DNA of 64,000 nucleotides from Oasisia sp. SBJ-2009 (Eukaryota; Annelida; Polychaeta; Sabellida; Siboglinidae): assembly GCA_964017155.1 (NCBI GenBank), contig OZ024857.1:28438601-28502600 (forward strand), given 5' to 3'. Both the position numbers and the translations under genes were made by a program. Below, in pieces: positions 23,134-37,098 of this stretch. The notes below the pieces were generated by a model that saw only the letters and a list, made by a program, of their open reading frames with translations, was not told the origin of the DNA and ran no database searches. Within the stretch, counting starts at the first letter, position 1. Every line of letters begins with the position of its first letter.

Positions 23134-24475
23134 CCAACCTAGTCATTTCATGAACACAGCGATAGCGTACAATTGCAATCGATGAAGAAAGTTAGAAATC
23201 CATGCCTTTGATGAGATGGCACTCTAAAATGTATATACCCCCGGGGTAGGTATTCAATATTTTGCCTGGGAAGTAACATGTTCCATACAATACCCCATCA
23301 TTAACTGACACAGTGATATTTGTCTGAAAATTCTAAGTTTTAGCTGCTGATCCTAATAAAGTATTAGTAGCAAATAACAAAAGATTATTCATGGTTTGTT
23401 TGAATATCACGGTGAAGAACAACATATGATTATGCAGACAAATACATGCACATGTAAGAGATGAAATAAAATGCTGTAAAACTTGGGAAGTTCGCATGGA
23501 TTAAGGCAGAGGAATGTGTAGATATGACAGACAGAAGAAGTAGTAGATGAGAGAGATTGACCAGAGGCCAACAGGTTATTGGGGCTGTTACCCCAGACAG
23601 ATCCGACAGATGCTCATAGCAGTTGAGTAGACCGATGACAAATGGTGCGTTGGGTTGCATCTCTTTCCGAGGGTCTGTACCTTGTGGCCAGCTGTGACTG
23701 TTGCTACCGGGCCACACAGACGATGATGGAGCAAGTGTCTGTGGCGTCTGTAGCGTCTGTGTTAATGCGTGTGTCCAGGATGCAGTGTGCACACCTTGAG
23801 CTGAGAGAGATGGATCGGCGGTCACGATGAATACTTGCACTGCCCTGAGCATTGTAGCCAACAGTGGAGGGCCAATTTATCAAAAACAGGAGGAAGATCT
23901 CGGAGGTGTAAGTTACCCAACCCTCAGTGCATTACTTAACACCCCCTGCAGCGTGGATACAACAACACAGGGTGATTGATAGCTACCTTCTTCTGGGCAG
24001 AGCCCGAGTTGGGCTGGCTGTCATATGCATCACTGGCATTGACTGGCTTCTGTTCTGAAAAAGGGTTTCCAGCCTTGGCCAATGCAGGCTTTTGTCTTCT
24101 CTCTTGCTGTTGATGTCTGGCTCTAAAGAGTGTGGCTAACCGCAATTGAATAATGTGTTTTTAACAGGATTCAGGGTTTGCGTCCAGAACTGTAACTCTT
24201 CAGCAGACTTCAGTAAAGGTTGATGTGTTTTTAATGAGGTACGCTTTCTGCATGGTGACCTTTGCTTAGGTGTCACATTACAGAAGTGTTCAATGCTTTG
24301 CCAATTGTTATAATGCTCGACTTGTCACTTATTATGATGTCAAATTGTACAGCTGATTATTAGTAAGACCCCTGATGAAAAAGAGTAATAACCTAGGCTA
24401 TTTCAAAGTGGGGTAAAGTGGTGTTCATTTATTATTATTTCATAAGCAGTTCTGCCAATATTTCCCTAGCACACT

Positions 24476-24496
24476 AATTTTTTTTAACAGGTAACA
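24476..24496 (+). promoter_or_regulatory. Second recursive-splice-like site
   Basis: AATTTTTTTTAACAG|GTAACA on the same strand; the donor half is weaker than at 16.6 kb. Confidence 0.25.
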
Positions 24497-27258
24497 CATA
24501 TTTTACCTTACCTATATAACAGTTAAAATTGAATTTCACCTAAAAGAATAAGGACATACACGATTGACAATAAACCACAACGTGTCCGGTAGTAATTAAA
24601 TAATCCATGTCAACATTGGGAGGTGACATTTATTAAACGGTCGTTCCTTTGATGTATAGTCTTTTCCATAGTACATGTTACATTACATTGTTGTGACCAC
24701 GTTAAAGGTGAATTAATATCAGCCTACAGGTAAACGTACCTGGGTCAAGAACCAGAGACAGTCTAGTACACCATGTTCTGAATTAATAACTTTGACACCA
24801 GTGAACTAACATGAAATAATAATAAATTATCAGTTCAAACATTCACCAAAATGTATATTGTAAACCATCTGAAGAAAACATGCTTTAAAAATGTTGTCTA
24901 CCACGTCAAAATCATGTTTGAAAACAAGCAGTTTTAGCACACAAAGCATACCTTAGACATCTAGGACAGTTACATTTTATTTATTGTATAAGGTTTGGTA
25001 GGTTAACTGCTTTTAGCACTCATTAACCCCAATCTGGTTCGTTAGTTAGATGGGCCTTTTGAGGGAGGGGGCAATAGCTGGTCAGTTTAATGTAGCTGTG
25101 TCCAGCTAATGGTCAGTGTTAGCCATCTGTGCAATCTGCCAGCAGGCTCTGAAAAGAAGTCTGAAGGGGTGGGTGGTTTGACAAAAGAAATGAATTCTCC
25201 AGGTATTTATCGTCTTGACAAAGGTGGAAAGGGGCACAGGGACATAGAGTCATAAAGGGATTATGGGTATAATTATAGGATGGATGAAGAAAATATACCA
25301 TCACACAAACTATGGGTTCGAGACATGTTTCGGTAGGTTTGTAAATGGTCCCTTCACCTTGTGTCCAATGTCTGTCTGGTGTAGTTTTGAGAGCAGCCCT
25401 TGCAATGTGGTCTGCATGATAAACTCCTCATGTGTGAAGCTAATAGTTGGTTAAGATGAAATATGATGCAGGATGAAAGAGCGGGGAGACAATTAGATTG
25501 CAGGGCATTGATAGGAACTGCAGGGGGACATAGCGCGGCCCAGCCACGCTTGTGATTCAGTTAGTAAATCAACCATTTTCCGACCAGTTTTTGCTATTTA
25601 TGTTCACAAGTTGTAGGTAGCTGGTGTTAAAGTTTCACTCCTGTTAATGGTGGTTGATGTAAACATGTCTCAGTGTGGCCTACTTGGTAATTACAACTTG
25701 TTGCGCTCTTCAATTATGTTTACCTTTAGTTCAGATAGTTGGTGAAAGGACACGGAAATGCCTGAATTGTCCATTGCATTTGGAAACATGATGTAATGAT
25801 ATAATATTTATAATTATAGATACATTTTGGTTTATTATGCAGATTGGGTTGTTCTAGATATAAACAGGCATATTTATGAAATATCCATGTTAGTGTCCAT
25901 CGATTTTTCATGTACACACATAAGTTAATCAGGAAGTAAATATAACGATTTGTATATTTATTTTATTATTGGTGTAATTACATGAAATATAATTCTGCAA
26001 AGGATAAAGTAACTTAAATGTTACTACTGGCATGATTGGCCAACTTTCTTCAGAGATACGAGTCCACAGGTGCTCACTGATTAGAAGAAATGATTTGTGT
26101 TTGAAGCCTGAGAGAAGTGTTTCATTAAAACCTACTCACTACTCTCAGCAGACCTGGAAAGGCATTTAGTGCAGCTCAGGCCCTCAGAGGGTGATTTCAA
26201 ACCCATTTTCTCCCCCATGATTCCTTTGTGGGGTGAAATTTACTGACAATTGCCTTGTTTGCGGGTTAAATTAAAAGTTAATTTCCGTTGATGCAGGGAT
26301 GAGTCTTGTGTCATTAAATAAAAATTTGAAGAATGTTGGTTCCAAATGACCTTTGAACCCTTTGAATAAAAGTTGATTTATCAAATGAAGCACACGAGGG
26401 AAATCGGCCGAAATGCTTTGGGAATTTGCTAATGTTGTTTGCACCTGTGAGCTATTTTAGCAAGGGATCTATTTTTGTCATGCTCTTACAGTTTTTCTGA
26501 TAAGCTTTTTTTTCTTCTGATTTTAGCATTACATTTTTGCATGATTTCAAATTGTAAAAATTCACAAGTTATTCATAGAAAACACCACAGCGGGAATCTA
26601 AATGTAGATGCACTTGGAGAAGAGAACACCTAAGCAATTTATTAATAACATGCCTCTATTAAAATTTGTGTAATACATTTAGGTACATAATACAACCATT
26701 TTGAACAAAACCACAGCCACTGATCGAAAGGAACTGTTTTATTGGTTCTTGTGGCAAGGCACTAGATGTTTTATTGACTGCTAGCAGGACCTCTAGGAGT
26801 GCCTAGGACCAGGTTAGTGGTCTCCCAAACACCACAGGTGGTTTAATGTTGACAATTACATCACCAGTCAGGTAAAGTAAGTAAGCACATTGTTGTAAAT
26901 CTTGTTTTACTGCTGGGTAAATTAGAGGGCAGAGTGTCTCAGTTGTCAGACATAACGGTTTATGGCAGGATAATTAATGACTATGTTTACAAAATGTGTT
27001 AAAGCTGTTTACTGTAATTTTAGTAGCTGCAGTTTAAAGTAATAAATGACCTAACAGGGAGTGGTCTTTAAGTAATTTAGGTGTTCAGATGAAAAGACAA
27101 TTGATTTTAAAAACACCAGTGGTAAGTTTTCAGAATAATTTTGGTAACATTTACCCAAATAATATGTGTACGGTTACTAGTAATACTATCCAGATATGTA
27201 AGTAATAAAACAACAAACTTATAATACAACTACCTATAAGAACATGTATTAATTCCTG

Positions 27259-27270
27259 TGAATTTGCAAC

Positions 27271-27312
<42 letters not shown>

Positions 27313-27346
27313 TATATATATATATGTGCAGTATGTTGCAAATTCA
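27259..27346. repeat. 15-bp perfect inverted repeat around a TA tract
   Basis: TGAATTTGCAACATA (27259-27273) and TATGTTGCAAATTCA (27332-27346) are exact reverse complements enclosing an almost pure TA loop, so the whole 88 bp can fold as one extended hairpin. Confidence 0.92.
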
Positions 27347-27374
27347 TATAAATATATCTATATATATATATACA

Positions 27375-27428
27375 TGCATGCACACGCACATACGCGCACA
27401 CGCGCGCACACGCACGCACGCGCACACG

Positions 27429-27467
<39 letters not shown>
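27375..27467. repeat. (CACG)n/(CA)n compound microsatellite
   Basis: Alternating CACG and CA units follow directly after the TA hairpin and end in about 18 CA units. Confidence 0.95.
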
Positions 27468-27468
<1 letters not shown>

Positions 27469-30400
27469 AGTTGTAAACTGTTATAAAACCACAATATAAT
27501 TGTCAAGCATGCAGTTGTAATAATACAACATTTAAGTATTTCTATATTTAAAAGTCAATTTCTCAAGCTAGCCGGAAGTTACCTGTATCTGGCTTACGTC
27601 ACGCTTCACTGCCTGCTAATTGTCACATGACACAGGTGCAAAGGACAGGAACAGGATGGCATAAATCAACCAGAACGTGTATTTCTTTGTGCGACATGAC
27701 TTCTCTTGATACTCTCTTGTTGCACTGCGTCTGTCTATCAGTTTTTTTATCAGCTATCATCTGTTATGATGGATGTAGTGTCGCGGTCTTCCTGCTGGTG
27801 TCTTATGAAATGTGTGTCCTCGAAACATCCGCGACGTTCCTGTCTATACTCGCACTGAATGCTATCATTCATGAAAGACTTAATCTGGCACGGCTAATGA
27901 ATAAACGATGCATATTTTATAAGATTTGTTAAACACCATGTGGCTGTCAAATAGTGTACAGCTACACCAATTGCCATCACTAAAAATTTAGCTAAGCTTG
28001 CCACAGAGAGTGATCAAAATTTGTGTAATTTTGTATTTTGTTTTCATTTAAAAGAATATTAAAGAAGTCACTGGTGTAGCTAAACTGATTTGAATTTGTG
28101 TTGCACTCAGACAACCACTCAGCTTAGGCATGTAATTATGACATTAGTCATTAAAAGAATATTTTGAATTTACATGTTTAGAGCACCCTTTAAGTATTAT
28201 TTATCTCGTTATTTCATTATAGAGTAATTAATCATCATTCAAACCTACGCATTATCCCAAATGTTTAATGTAGTTCTTATAAAAATCATGGCGGGAACTA
28301 TTAAAATTAATGATTTCCATTGAGGCTCAGTGAAAATACAGTGAAAAATTGTAGAAATAGTTTTGTTCCTCCTCTACATACATGTACCATAAAAATACAT
28401 TCCAAATGAATATGTTCAATGATTTTAATAAAAGTGTATTATTAACTGTTTACACACTACAGAAGATGATACACAGTGTGGGCTATTGTGAATTGAGGAG
28501 TTTTTAAATTAACAACAGTTCACTGTATTTGGTTATTGTGGTAATGCATTTGACCACTATTTATGAATATATATAATTAGTGGCTGATTCATGTAGTCCA
28601 TGAATGAACCTTTAGTAAAACTATACGTTACACATTTTTTGGTTAAAGTTTTTAAACGTGAACATCGCATCAGTATACAATTGCGTGTAGAGTGGAGATA
28701 GACATCGGTATTTGCAGTCCAGACACGTCAGTCAAGCTGGCATGTGTAAAAATAACGTTTGAAAAAGGATTCGAGTATTGTGAGGGCCTGTGGGGGCCAC
28801 AGTCTCACCTCCCACCCAGTCTTTACCCTGACACTGCCTTTTGTCCTCGGCACTGAGTTATATGAGAACTGAATAAACAGTGATTAAAATGGCAATGGAA
28901 GCATCTGTTTTCGTTTATAGGGCATTATCTCGCAGACACACCCGAGAAGGGGTCGGTGTCTTTGCGCTCTCAAAAATGTGTGTCTGGTATACTAATGTGG
29001 TTTATATTAGCAACAGATAATCATCCAAAATAGTAGAGCGTTTGTCGCATTCCATTCTTCCTACACATGGTGTTCATGTTAGCAAATATTTAAGAATGTT
29101 TGAGATTTTTTCAGTGATCGAAATTTCCACAAAGCTCAACTCAGCAGGTTGATGTACGCGTAAAATATAATGTCTGAAAGTGTCTTTAACATAATGGAAA
29201 GTTATCCTGGTTTTTAAATTACAAGCATAGCATAACTGGTCAAGCAAGCATAATGTTTAAATTAGGTATAATATAACAACATTGTTTTAAATTCAGAAAC
29301 AGATATATCTATTGGATGATTGGTTTGGTCTTTTTTTTATTTATTGTGAATGAAATTATGGGGATGAAGGAAATAACTATGTTAGTGTGAATGAAAATGA
29401 GACTTCCATTTACACAATGAATATAAATTTGATTACCTATCAAGTATCTTTACTCTGTCCTACAAAAAATACACTAATTATACACCAGAAGTTCCTGTGT
29501 CATTTGTTATCAGGCTTGGTGACAAGACGTGATTGAAATAATTTACGAAGCTCAAACATTTACCAGATAATGTGAAACTCTGAAAGGAAATTTGAGGCGT
29601 TGTGGAAATTGTCACTTTGCCAGGATTATACTTCTGAACATTCAGAACAGAGTTACACATTAACCACAGATTTTCCGAAGCGCAGTCAGGCTTCAGATGT
29701 GGCAGAAATCCAGATTTCCTCATTATGGAAAGCAGCTTTTGACAACAAAGGACAGAAACCGCAAAATAAGACATTTGAGCTTGCACGTCAGGGAAGTTGA
29801 AAGCATTTTCTGTCAAGAGAGAAGCCTGCTTCACAATGAAATCATTGTCAGAACTATTGAACTGTACTACAATTTTCCTGTTGACTGTGCACTGTCACGA
29901 ATTGGTTGGCCACATGTGTAAGATTTCGACGGGTTGGTTGTCTAAGTCTGATGAATTTTAGGATGTATTTTTTTTACAAATCCTGTCATGCGGTGTACTG
30001 GTAACTAGATAAGTTCAAAGCAACACTATTTGGCAAGGCAGGTGGGAAAACGTATTGGCAGGAAGTGAGGTGGAACTGTTTGATATGACACAAGCAGATA
30101 GCAGATCCAGCTCTTATAAGGAGGAGATAAATAGCAGCTGTTGAGGTATTTACATCAGATGATCACAAACTTGCCCTCATAATCATATCTATAGCTGGCA
30201 GCTACGTGCGTTAATTACAGCTCATAGCACAAATATGTTACAGATTAAAAGCAGTCGTTTCAAAGGAACTTCAGTCTTAAAAGTTAACTTCCAGTCCACT
30301 GGAATGGCAAAGATGCAACAGATAAACCTACTCGTCTGACTTGACTTTTGGTGGACCTGTTTTGAGAAACCAAGAATGCGCAGACATACCTAATGTTGAT

Positions 30401-31280
30401 TGTAGTTTTGTCATCATTTTGGGTGACGCCTACATTTATTTTTGTTATGTAACAATATATACACCTGGTGTTCTCCTAGTGTTCACGTTACATAACTTTT
30501 GATATTGGATACCATAATTGGTTTTTGTTATTGAGACAGCAGTAATAGCTGTCTCAGGCAGCCAGATGGCAGACAAGATCCTGAATTAGACCCTATAATT
30601 AGCAAACCTGGCTAATTAGTACTTGTCATTTATTGTGGCGTTGCAATCTATGTTTATTTTTCCACAAATCTTGGAATACAATCGAAGTAGTTTGCAACAA
30701 TCAGAGGTGGCACTGCAACAAATTCCAGGTGGGAAGTGGGTACCCTTATGAAACTTGAAACCCTGTGTTTATACGTGCAGTACCAGAACCAGTATTTTTG
30801 CACTGGTTTTCTGTTCAGTCAGACGTCTGTAACCGAACACTGACTGATTGTGCAAGAACGTTTTGAAACAACAATTTAATGAACCAAACGCAGTAATAGC
30901 ATAGCTGGGGGTTGGGTTACCTTGGATCATGAACTTTTGTGCAGTTAGGTGGAACATCCTTTGAGAATTACCTAGTATGTTATCTTTGTAATTACAAAGT
31001 TGTTATGTTTGGCATTTTGTTAAAATGTTTGTATTTCCGAGGGTTGTGCTTATGAATATTAGCAATTATTAATACAAATAATGTGTATTAATGGGTACCG
31101 AATGTAAAAACATAAGTTGTGTTTATCTATATTACTTGTTGGAGCAAGGGACTGCTATTAACTTGTTAACACTTTTTTATTTATAAGAGTAGGTGGTCCT
31201 GTGTTGACTTTGTTTAGTTACTGATGAATATATGTACTCGGTATGTTTTTGTCAGCCAAACTACAGTTTTGAAACACAAA

Positions 31281-31352
31281 AACACACGTGCGCCCACACA
31301 CACCCACGCGCACGCGCACGCGCACGCGCATGCGCACGCACACACACACACC
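31281..31352. repeat. (CGCA)n/(CA)n microsatellite
   Basis: CACGCGCACGCG-type alternating purine-pyrimidine run, a good Z-DNA candidate. Confidence 0.93.
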
Positions 31353-32542
31353 TTATCACATACTCTGACTTCCCCACTTGCATAGAATAAATAGACACCA
31401 CACGCCCATTTAGCAGATGTACACTCACAATGCTGAATGAACAAGACATTTGGGTGGTCTACCTGTTTAGCTAAGAGTCTACAGTGTCATCGATTGGGGA
31501 GAATAAATGATTTCTGATCAGTGGAAATCCACCCACGCCTCCATGGTCTTTCATGTGGAAAGTGGGTGGCTCTCTGATAACCACTGATACCCCTGGTCAA
31601 TGCCACAGGCGCACAGATTAGAACACCCAGGGCAAGCGTATCGCCCCTGCCCTATCAACTTTTTTGTGGCTGAATCTATGCTGACAAGAGACGGTGGCTA
31701 TGTTAAGTGTTTTCTGACAGAAACAAGCTTGTTTACAGTCACCACAATGCCTTGGGATGGTCGTATAGGAAACAACACCAGGGGGAAGTGTCTGGTGTCT
31801 TGGGTGTCTCAGGGTGTGTGTGGTCAGGGCTTCCTGACAAGATTCAGGGTCTAACTTACTAGCTGAAGAAGTTTACACCTTCTGATAAAACCAACACAAG
31901 TCCAAGTTGATTACACTAAGCAGCACCAGAACACTGTCTCGTGCATTCCTTCTCCGAATAAACATGTATGAGAACAAGGGGTAATTGGAAGGGGTGGTTG
32001 AGTTAAATGACTGGCTGTTCCCTCCCCAGAGAATCTAGTACCCACACTGAAGGGGTGATAACCTTTTGGGGAATGACCACATAGCAACTGGTGTGCTGAT
32101 AACCTTTCTGTATAACCCCAGCACTCAGAGTACTTGCCCCCTTGATAGGGTGTGATCGACTGATATCTAATTAATCACTAGAGATATAGAACTTTAGGTT
32201 ATTTTATCAGTGTGGTCCAGCGTTTGATCTTATATAAGTAAAAGAGAAATCATTTCAAACCGACCCATTCACCCAACCACACAGATGCTACGATAGGATA
32301 GAAGGAAATCTTTATTAAGTATGTCGTGTTAGTATCGCACCTTTTAATTAATCAGTAAATCTGACTTGTCGACAGCGCTATGACTTGACGGTTATGACTT
32401 GATGGTTGTGACTTGAGGGTATGTTCTCGTGTAAATGTCACACAACATCCTGTGGACATTTTGTATGAGTTTTATCTGTGTTAGCAGCATACCTTTGACA
32501 TGATCACTTGTGAGATATGAAGCAAATGGTGTTTGATGCTGA

Positions 32543-32625
32543 TGTATTTTGGCCACCATTGGGTTATGGTGTATTTGGGGAACCACTGGATTATGGTGTA
32601 TTTGGGGAGCCATTGTGTTATGGCC
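32543..32625. repeat. About 28-bp tandem repeat, 2.5 copies
   Basis: CCACTGGATTATGGTGTATT-like units occur near 32553, 32581 and 32609 with substitutions. A minus-strand frame gives a PQIHHNP repeat, without support as a gene. Confidence 0.75.
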
Positions 32626-33126
32626 AACTTCAACAGTTCTCTTACCTGTGTAGCCTGTTGTACCACAACGTTTCAGCAAAGAAGACTAACAGGTGACTAA
32701 GTTTACCCATTAGCTGTTTTTTCTTGACATTCTTTGTGAGTGCAAAGAGAAGAAGAGAGGAAGTGGGTGTCCAATGGCAGGGTGATTTATCACTTTGTTG
32801 TATCACAAGTCTACTAATGGGTGGCTTTTACATTCTATGACCACCACTTGTTCGTTATACAAAATGTGTTATAAGGAAATACCTGTGAAGTACAATAGCA
32901 TGTGCCAAGAGACAGAAACGTTCCCTGTGCATCTCAGGTTATTGTAAATTGTACTCCTTGTTCTGCCTGATGGATGAAAGCCACCAAGGTTGAGTGTATC
33001 TAAGCTGTAATTGTGGGCTTCTGCTAATGAACAGGTAGGCAGGACAGACATGCAGTGAACTGTCAGAGACATGGACACTGCCCTGTGTGAACCTGAGAGA
33101 ATGAGAGGAAATAACAGGAGAGGGAC

Positions 33127-33462
33127 GGGCGGGCGGGCGGGCGGGCGGGCGGGCGGGCGGGCGGGCGGGCGGGCGGGCGGGCGGGCGGGCGGGCGGGCGG
33201 GCGGGCGGGCGGGCGGGCGGGCGGGCGGGCGGGCGGGCGGACGGACGGACGGACGGACGGACGGACGGACGGACGGACGGACGGACGGACGGACGGACGG
33301 ACGGACGGACGGACGGACGGACGGACGGACGGACGGACGGACGGACGGACGGACGGACGGACGGACGGACGGACGGACGGACGGACGGACGGACGGACGG
33401 ACGGACGGACGGACGGACGGACGGACGGACGGACGGACGGACGGACGGACGGACGGACGGAC

Positions 33463-33544
<82 letters not shown>
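33127..33544. repeat. Composite GC-rich satellite (GGGC)28-(GGAC)57-(AGGGAC)13
   Basis: Three homogeneous blocks abut with no interruption: GGGC 33127-33238, GGAC 33239-33466, AGGGAC 33467-33544. The long frames read on both strands here (Gly-Arg-Ala, Asp-Gly-Arg-Thr, Asp-Arg on plus; Pro-Val, Ser-Val-Arg-Pro, Pro-Ala-Arg-Pro on minus) are products of the repeat, not genes. Confidence 0.97.
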
Positions 33545-33547
<3 letters not shown>

Positions 33548-36500
33548 AGTTGTCATGAGCTGTGGAAAGAATTTGTGATGTTGCTGATACTGATACAGAA
33601 CAGAACTGAGTAGAAGAAGATTAAAGAACGATGCCGATTTAGACATCACTTGAGAGTCGAACGTGTCTTTGTACCATGCGCCGCCCCCTCCGTCCCCCGG
33701 CACTTGATACACAAACAGACAAACAGCTCGAAGCGCAAGACAAACAGCTTGAAGTTGTTCACATTAGCTCATTATTTAGGTAACTAGTCACCATTACACT
33801 CTGCCTGCCCCGCGTGAGTGCTGGCTCTCTCCACCAGGTACACGTTGTCTCTCGCGGCACCTTTGTTCCCTGCAGGATGGAACAGTCTGAGCCAGCTGGG
33901 AGACATCACACCTTGCAGGGTGGCGGTGGTTGGCTAGGTGTGTGTTACCACATGCAGTGCCACCTGGTGTCAACAGTTGGCGACCTGTGTACACCTGTCT
34001 GTCAACACAGGGTGTAGGATGTAGATTCCACAGATACAAGACAGTTGGTCCTGTGTAGGCACTGGGTGTACATTTCACCCTGGTTGCTATGGAGATGACA
34101 AGGGGTATCAACAAGTGTATCACTGTTGGCATATAATATCACTACAAATTGTCTGTTACAAATGTATTTGGCTTTTTCAGTATTTTATGTTGTGTTTATG
34201 CAAAAGTATTTAACTGATTTAACTTTAGACTGGTTTATTGGTTACAGTTGTTCTTTTCTATTATTGTTCTACTTCTTCTTATGGTCAGCTCAGAACTCTG
34301 TATTAGCTGTATGTTTATAGCTAAGGTATTGTCACACTTGTTCAAAAGTATATATATTTTTAAATAGTTTACCTATCTATTCAAAATTTATGTAAACACA
34401 GTTTTAGTCACATCTCATAACCCTCTCTAACATGAGTAATACACAGAATATGTTAGACAGACTGTAGGATACACCAGATTCAAAAGGTCATATGCTTTGA
34501 TTATGGAATTTCCATATACTGTTTAAACTTAGTAAGATAGAGAACTTAAAACCAATCTTGTAACGCACAGTGTAAAACGTACTCATGAATTCACATTCAC
34601 AGCAGACAAAGCATCTTCCCGAACAGAAAAACAACTTCCCAACAGAGTCCGATTTTAGATGAGGTGCTTTGTAACTGAATTACTTCTCCCCTTTTACTGT
34701 TGTGCAGCAGACGATCCTTTTTCAATTACTGGCAAATCACCCGCAGGCAAAAGTCCGACTGAATGACGGAGAACATTTGTAAATTTATAATTGGCTTCTA
34801 AAGATTCACTTATGGCAGCGTTTCAAAGGTGTTTTTTACAAAGTAAATCCCTTGCCCGAGGCCAATAGACCAGTAGGTGCAGATGGCAAAGTGGTGTGTC
34901 TGAGTCCCATGTTTTGTCAGAAATAGGCACCTAGAGGTAATTATGATAGGATTAAATCTGTGAATCAGAGTCAGTTTTTCATTGATAAAGATCACATGCT
35001 GTAGTGACTCTGCCTATTCAAACATTTAGTCTTGGACACACAAAATATCTACAATTTTGTTTATTTTCTATACTGTATGTCTTCAAACAGCTGTCATTTA
35101 TACCTTCAAGAGCCTATGATAACTGTAACTGATAACTAGACACAGGTTTTCAATCACCAGGTATTTGTTTAGCTAGAAATGTATTTATTTTAGGTGGCCA
35201 AATGCATTCTGTCCCAGTTTAAATCTTTCATAAGTAAACAAGTGAAGCAAACTAAAAAATAATTGAAATAAACAGATAGTCAATATCTGTATGCCCAGTA
35301 TGATGAGTATTATATATTTTATTTTGCAAAAACATTGCTAGTGGCTGGTGCCACAGCTAGTTTCACAACCATCACCATCATTGTTGTCATTACAATTACA
35401 TTTGAAATCACTCACAGACGTTGTAATATCCAATAACTTTACCTAACCTTGTTAGAAAGATGTAGGGCTGAAGTCAGCGGCAAAGACAACATGTGGCAGT
35501 GAATTTCTTCCATTCTCTGCCTTGCCTGTGGTGTAGATTAGGTCGGTGTGATACAAAGCTGTTGCTTAATCCACCTTGAAGTGTGCAGCCATGCAAAAGT
35601 ACAGATTGTGACAAGTTTATCTTTAGTCTACCGTAGGTTCTTAGCATTCCTCGGGCCTGTTTCCCCAAGTAGTTTACTAAACCCACATCTATCTCTCAAG
35701 AATAGAACAAATATGTTGTTCTGAGATAAAAGTCGGTTCAACTTTTTTTTGTTCTTTGAAACAAACGTCATGATTTCCCACACTTCAGAACTTGCTACAG
35801 AATGTCAAGGAGTGCTCATTTTGGTCCAAGTTTAGATCTATGGAATATGGATACATCACAGTAAACTATATATAACTACTGTAAGCAACAGGATCAGCAT
35901 TTTTTACCATACAAACATTTACAATTAAGTATTCTTGGTAAGAATTTTGGGATTCATTGTAAATTGGCTATCAGGTTTTATTGTCTAACAATTTCACTTT
36001 GAAGGAGGTGCAATCACACTCATCAAAGTGGAAATTGTTGGATGCCTAAACTTAACATTACTTGGCCAGGTACCTACCTAGCTGCAGACTCATTAGATAA
36101 CATTTGGATGTTTGTGAAAGAAAACAAAACAGCTACAAACATAAAGTTGTTTTAGAAGGGTATTAATGCGGGGAATCTGGTATAACTGAAGATGGCAGTA
36201 CAGCCTGTACATGCATATTGTTGACATCACAAAATAGCTTCTGAATTCTCCGTCGAGAAGGAAAACATTGAAATTTGTTTTTCATAATACACAGAAAAAC
36301 AAAGCGTTTTTGTGTGCAATATTAGGTAGCATAAGCCTCTTAATTAACAAAGATGTTGTTTTATGTATTCACAGGGGATGGGGATTATCCTCAGCCAGTC
36401 ACCATGGCATTAATCCGCCTACATGATGTGTAATTTGCCAGGCCAGCCCTGTGATCCCTGTCAGCCCTCAGTGTACTGGGTGCCAGGAAGCTTGTCATCA

Positions 36501-37053
36501 TTACTCCTGGGGGGCTGACAGCACAGGAAGCTTAGTGTCAACATCATGATGGGCTCATGTCTAATTTTGTCTATCCAACCCGGAAATCTTGTTGTCAAAA
36601 TTTTATATTTCACATCCGTCAAACTTCTGTGTAATATTTTTAGTACAAGGAAATAGTGTAATATTAAACTAATATTTAATTATGCATTGTATACAAATTA
36701 TTATTTTAAGTGTCATTTCAAATGGGACGACGTTAGCTATGATGGAAATAAATTTATAATAGCTATGTATTTGTTATTATTCAATAAAAACAAATGCATA
36801 TCTACCAGTAAGATTTGGTTGACATATTGATTTAAAAGGAAGGATGTTTCATAAATCTAAATTTATGCTGATGATAAGAAATATAAGAATTCATTCAAGT
36901 CCCAGAAATGTATGTTTTTGTGTAGTTGGCTACAAAGCAATGTCTATACAAATAGCAGAATGTCATTTGAGAATTAATTAGCCACAAGCAGATAGACAGT
37001 GTATTCAGTATTACATTTCCTTAACATGTTGAAGATGGCCAGCTGTGTGCGGC

Positions 37054-37098
37054 CATGTGTGAAGGTCATGTGTGAAGGTCATGTGTGAAGGTCATGTG
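37054..37098. repeat. 13-bp tandem repeat, 3 copies
   Basis: CATGTGTGAAGGT repeats at 37054, 37067 and 37080, followed by CATGTG. Confidence 0.9.

Noticed and set aside
25310..25340. tRNA-like GGGTTCGAGAC box
   Set aside because: Only a B-box-like string; no A box or acceptor-stem pairing at the right spacing.
29478..29921. Overlapping frames on both strands at 29.5-29.9 kb
   Set aside because: No recognisable domain and no convincing splice sites; possibly conserved non-coding DNA, but I cannot show it.
33071..33712. Long open frames (180 codons plus, 257 codons minus) with Gly-Arg, Asp-Arg, Ser-Val-Arg-Pro repeats
   Set aside because: They are direct translations of the GGGC/GGAC/AGGGAC satellite, open in both strands because the units lack stop codons. 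No unique flanking protein sequence supports a gene.
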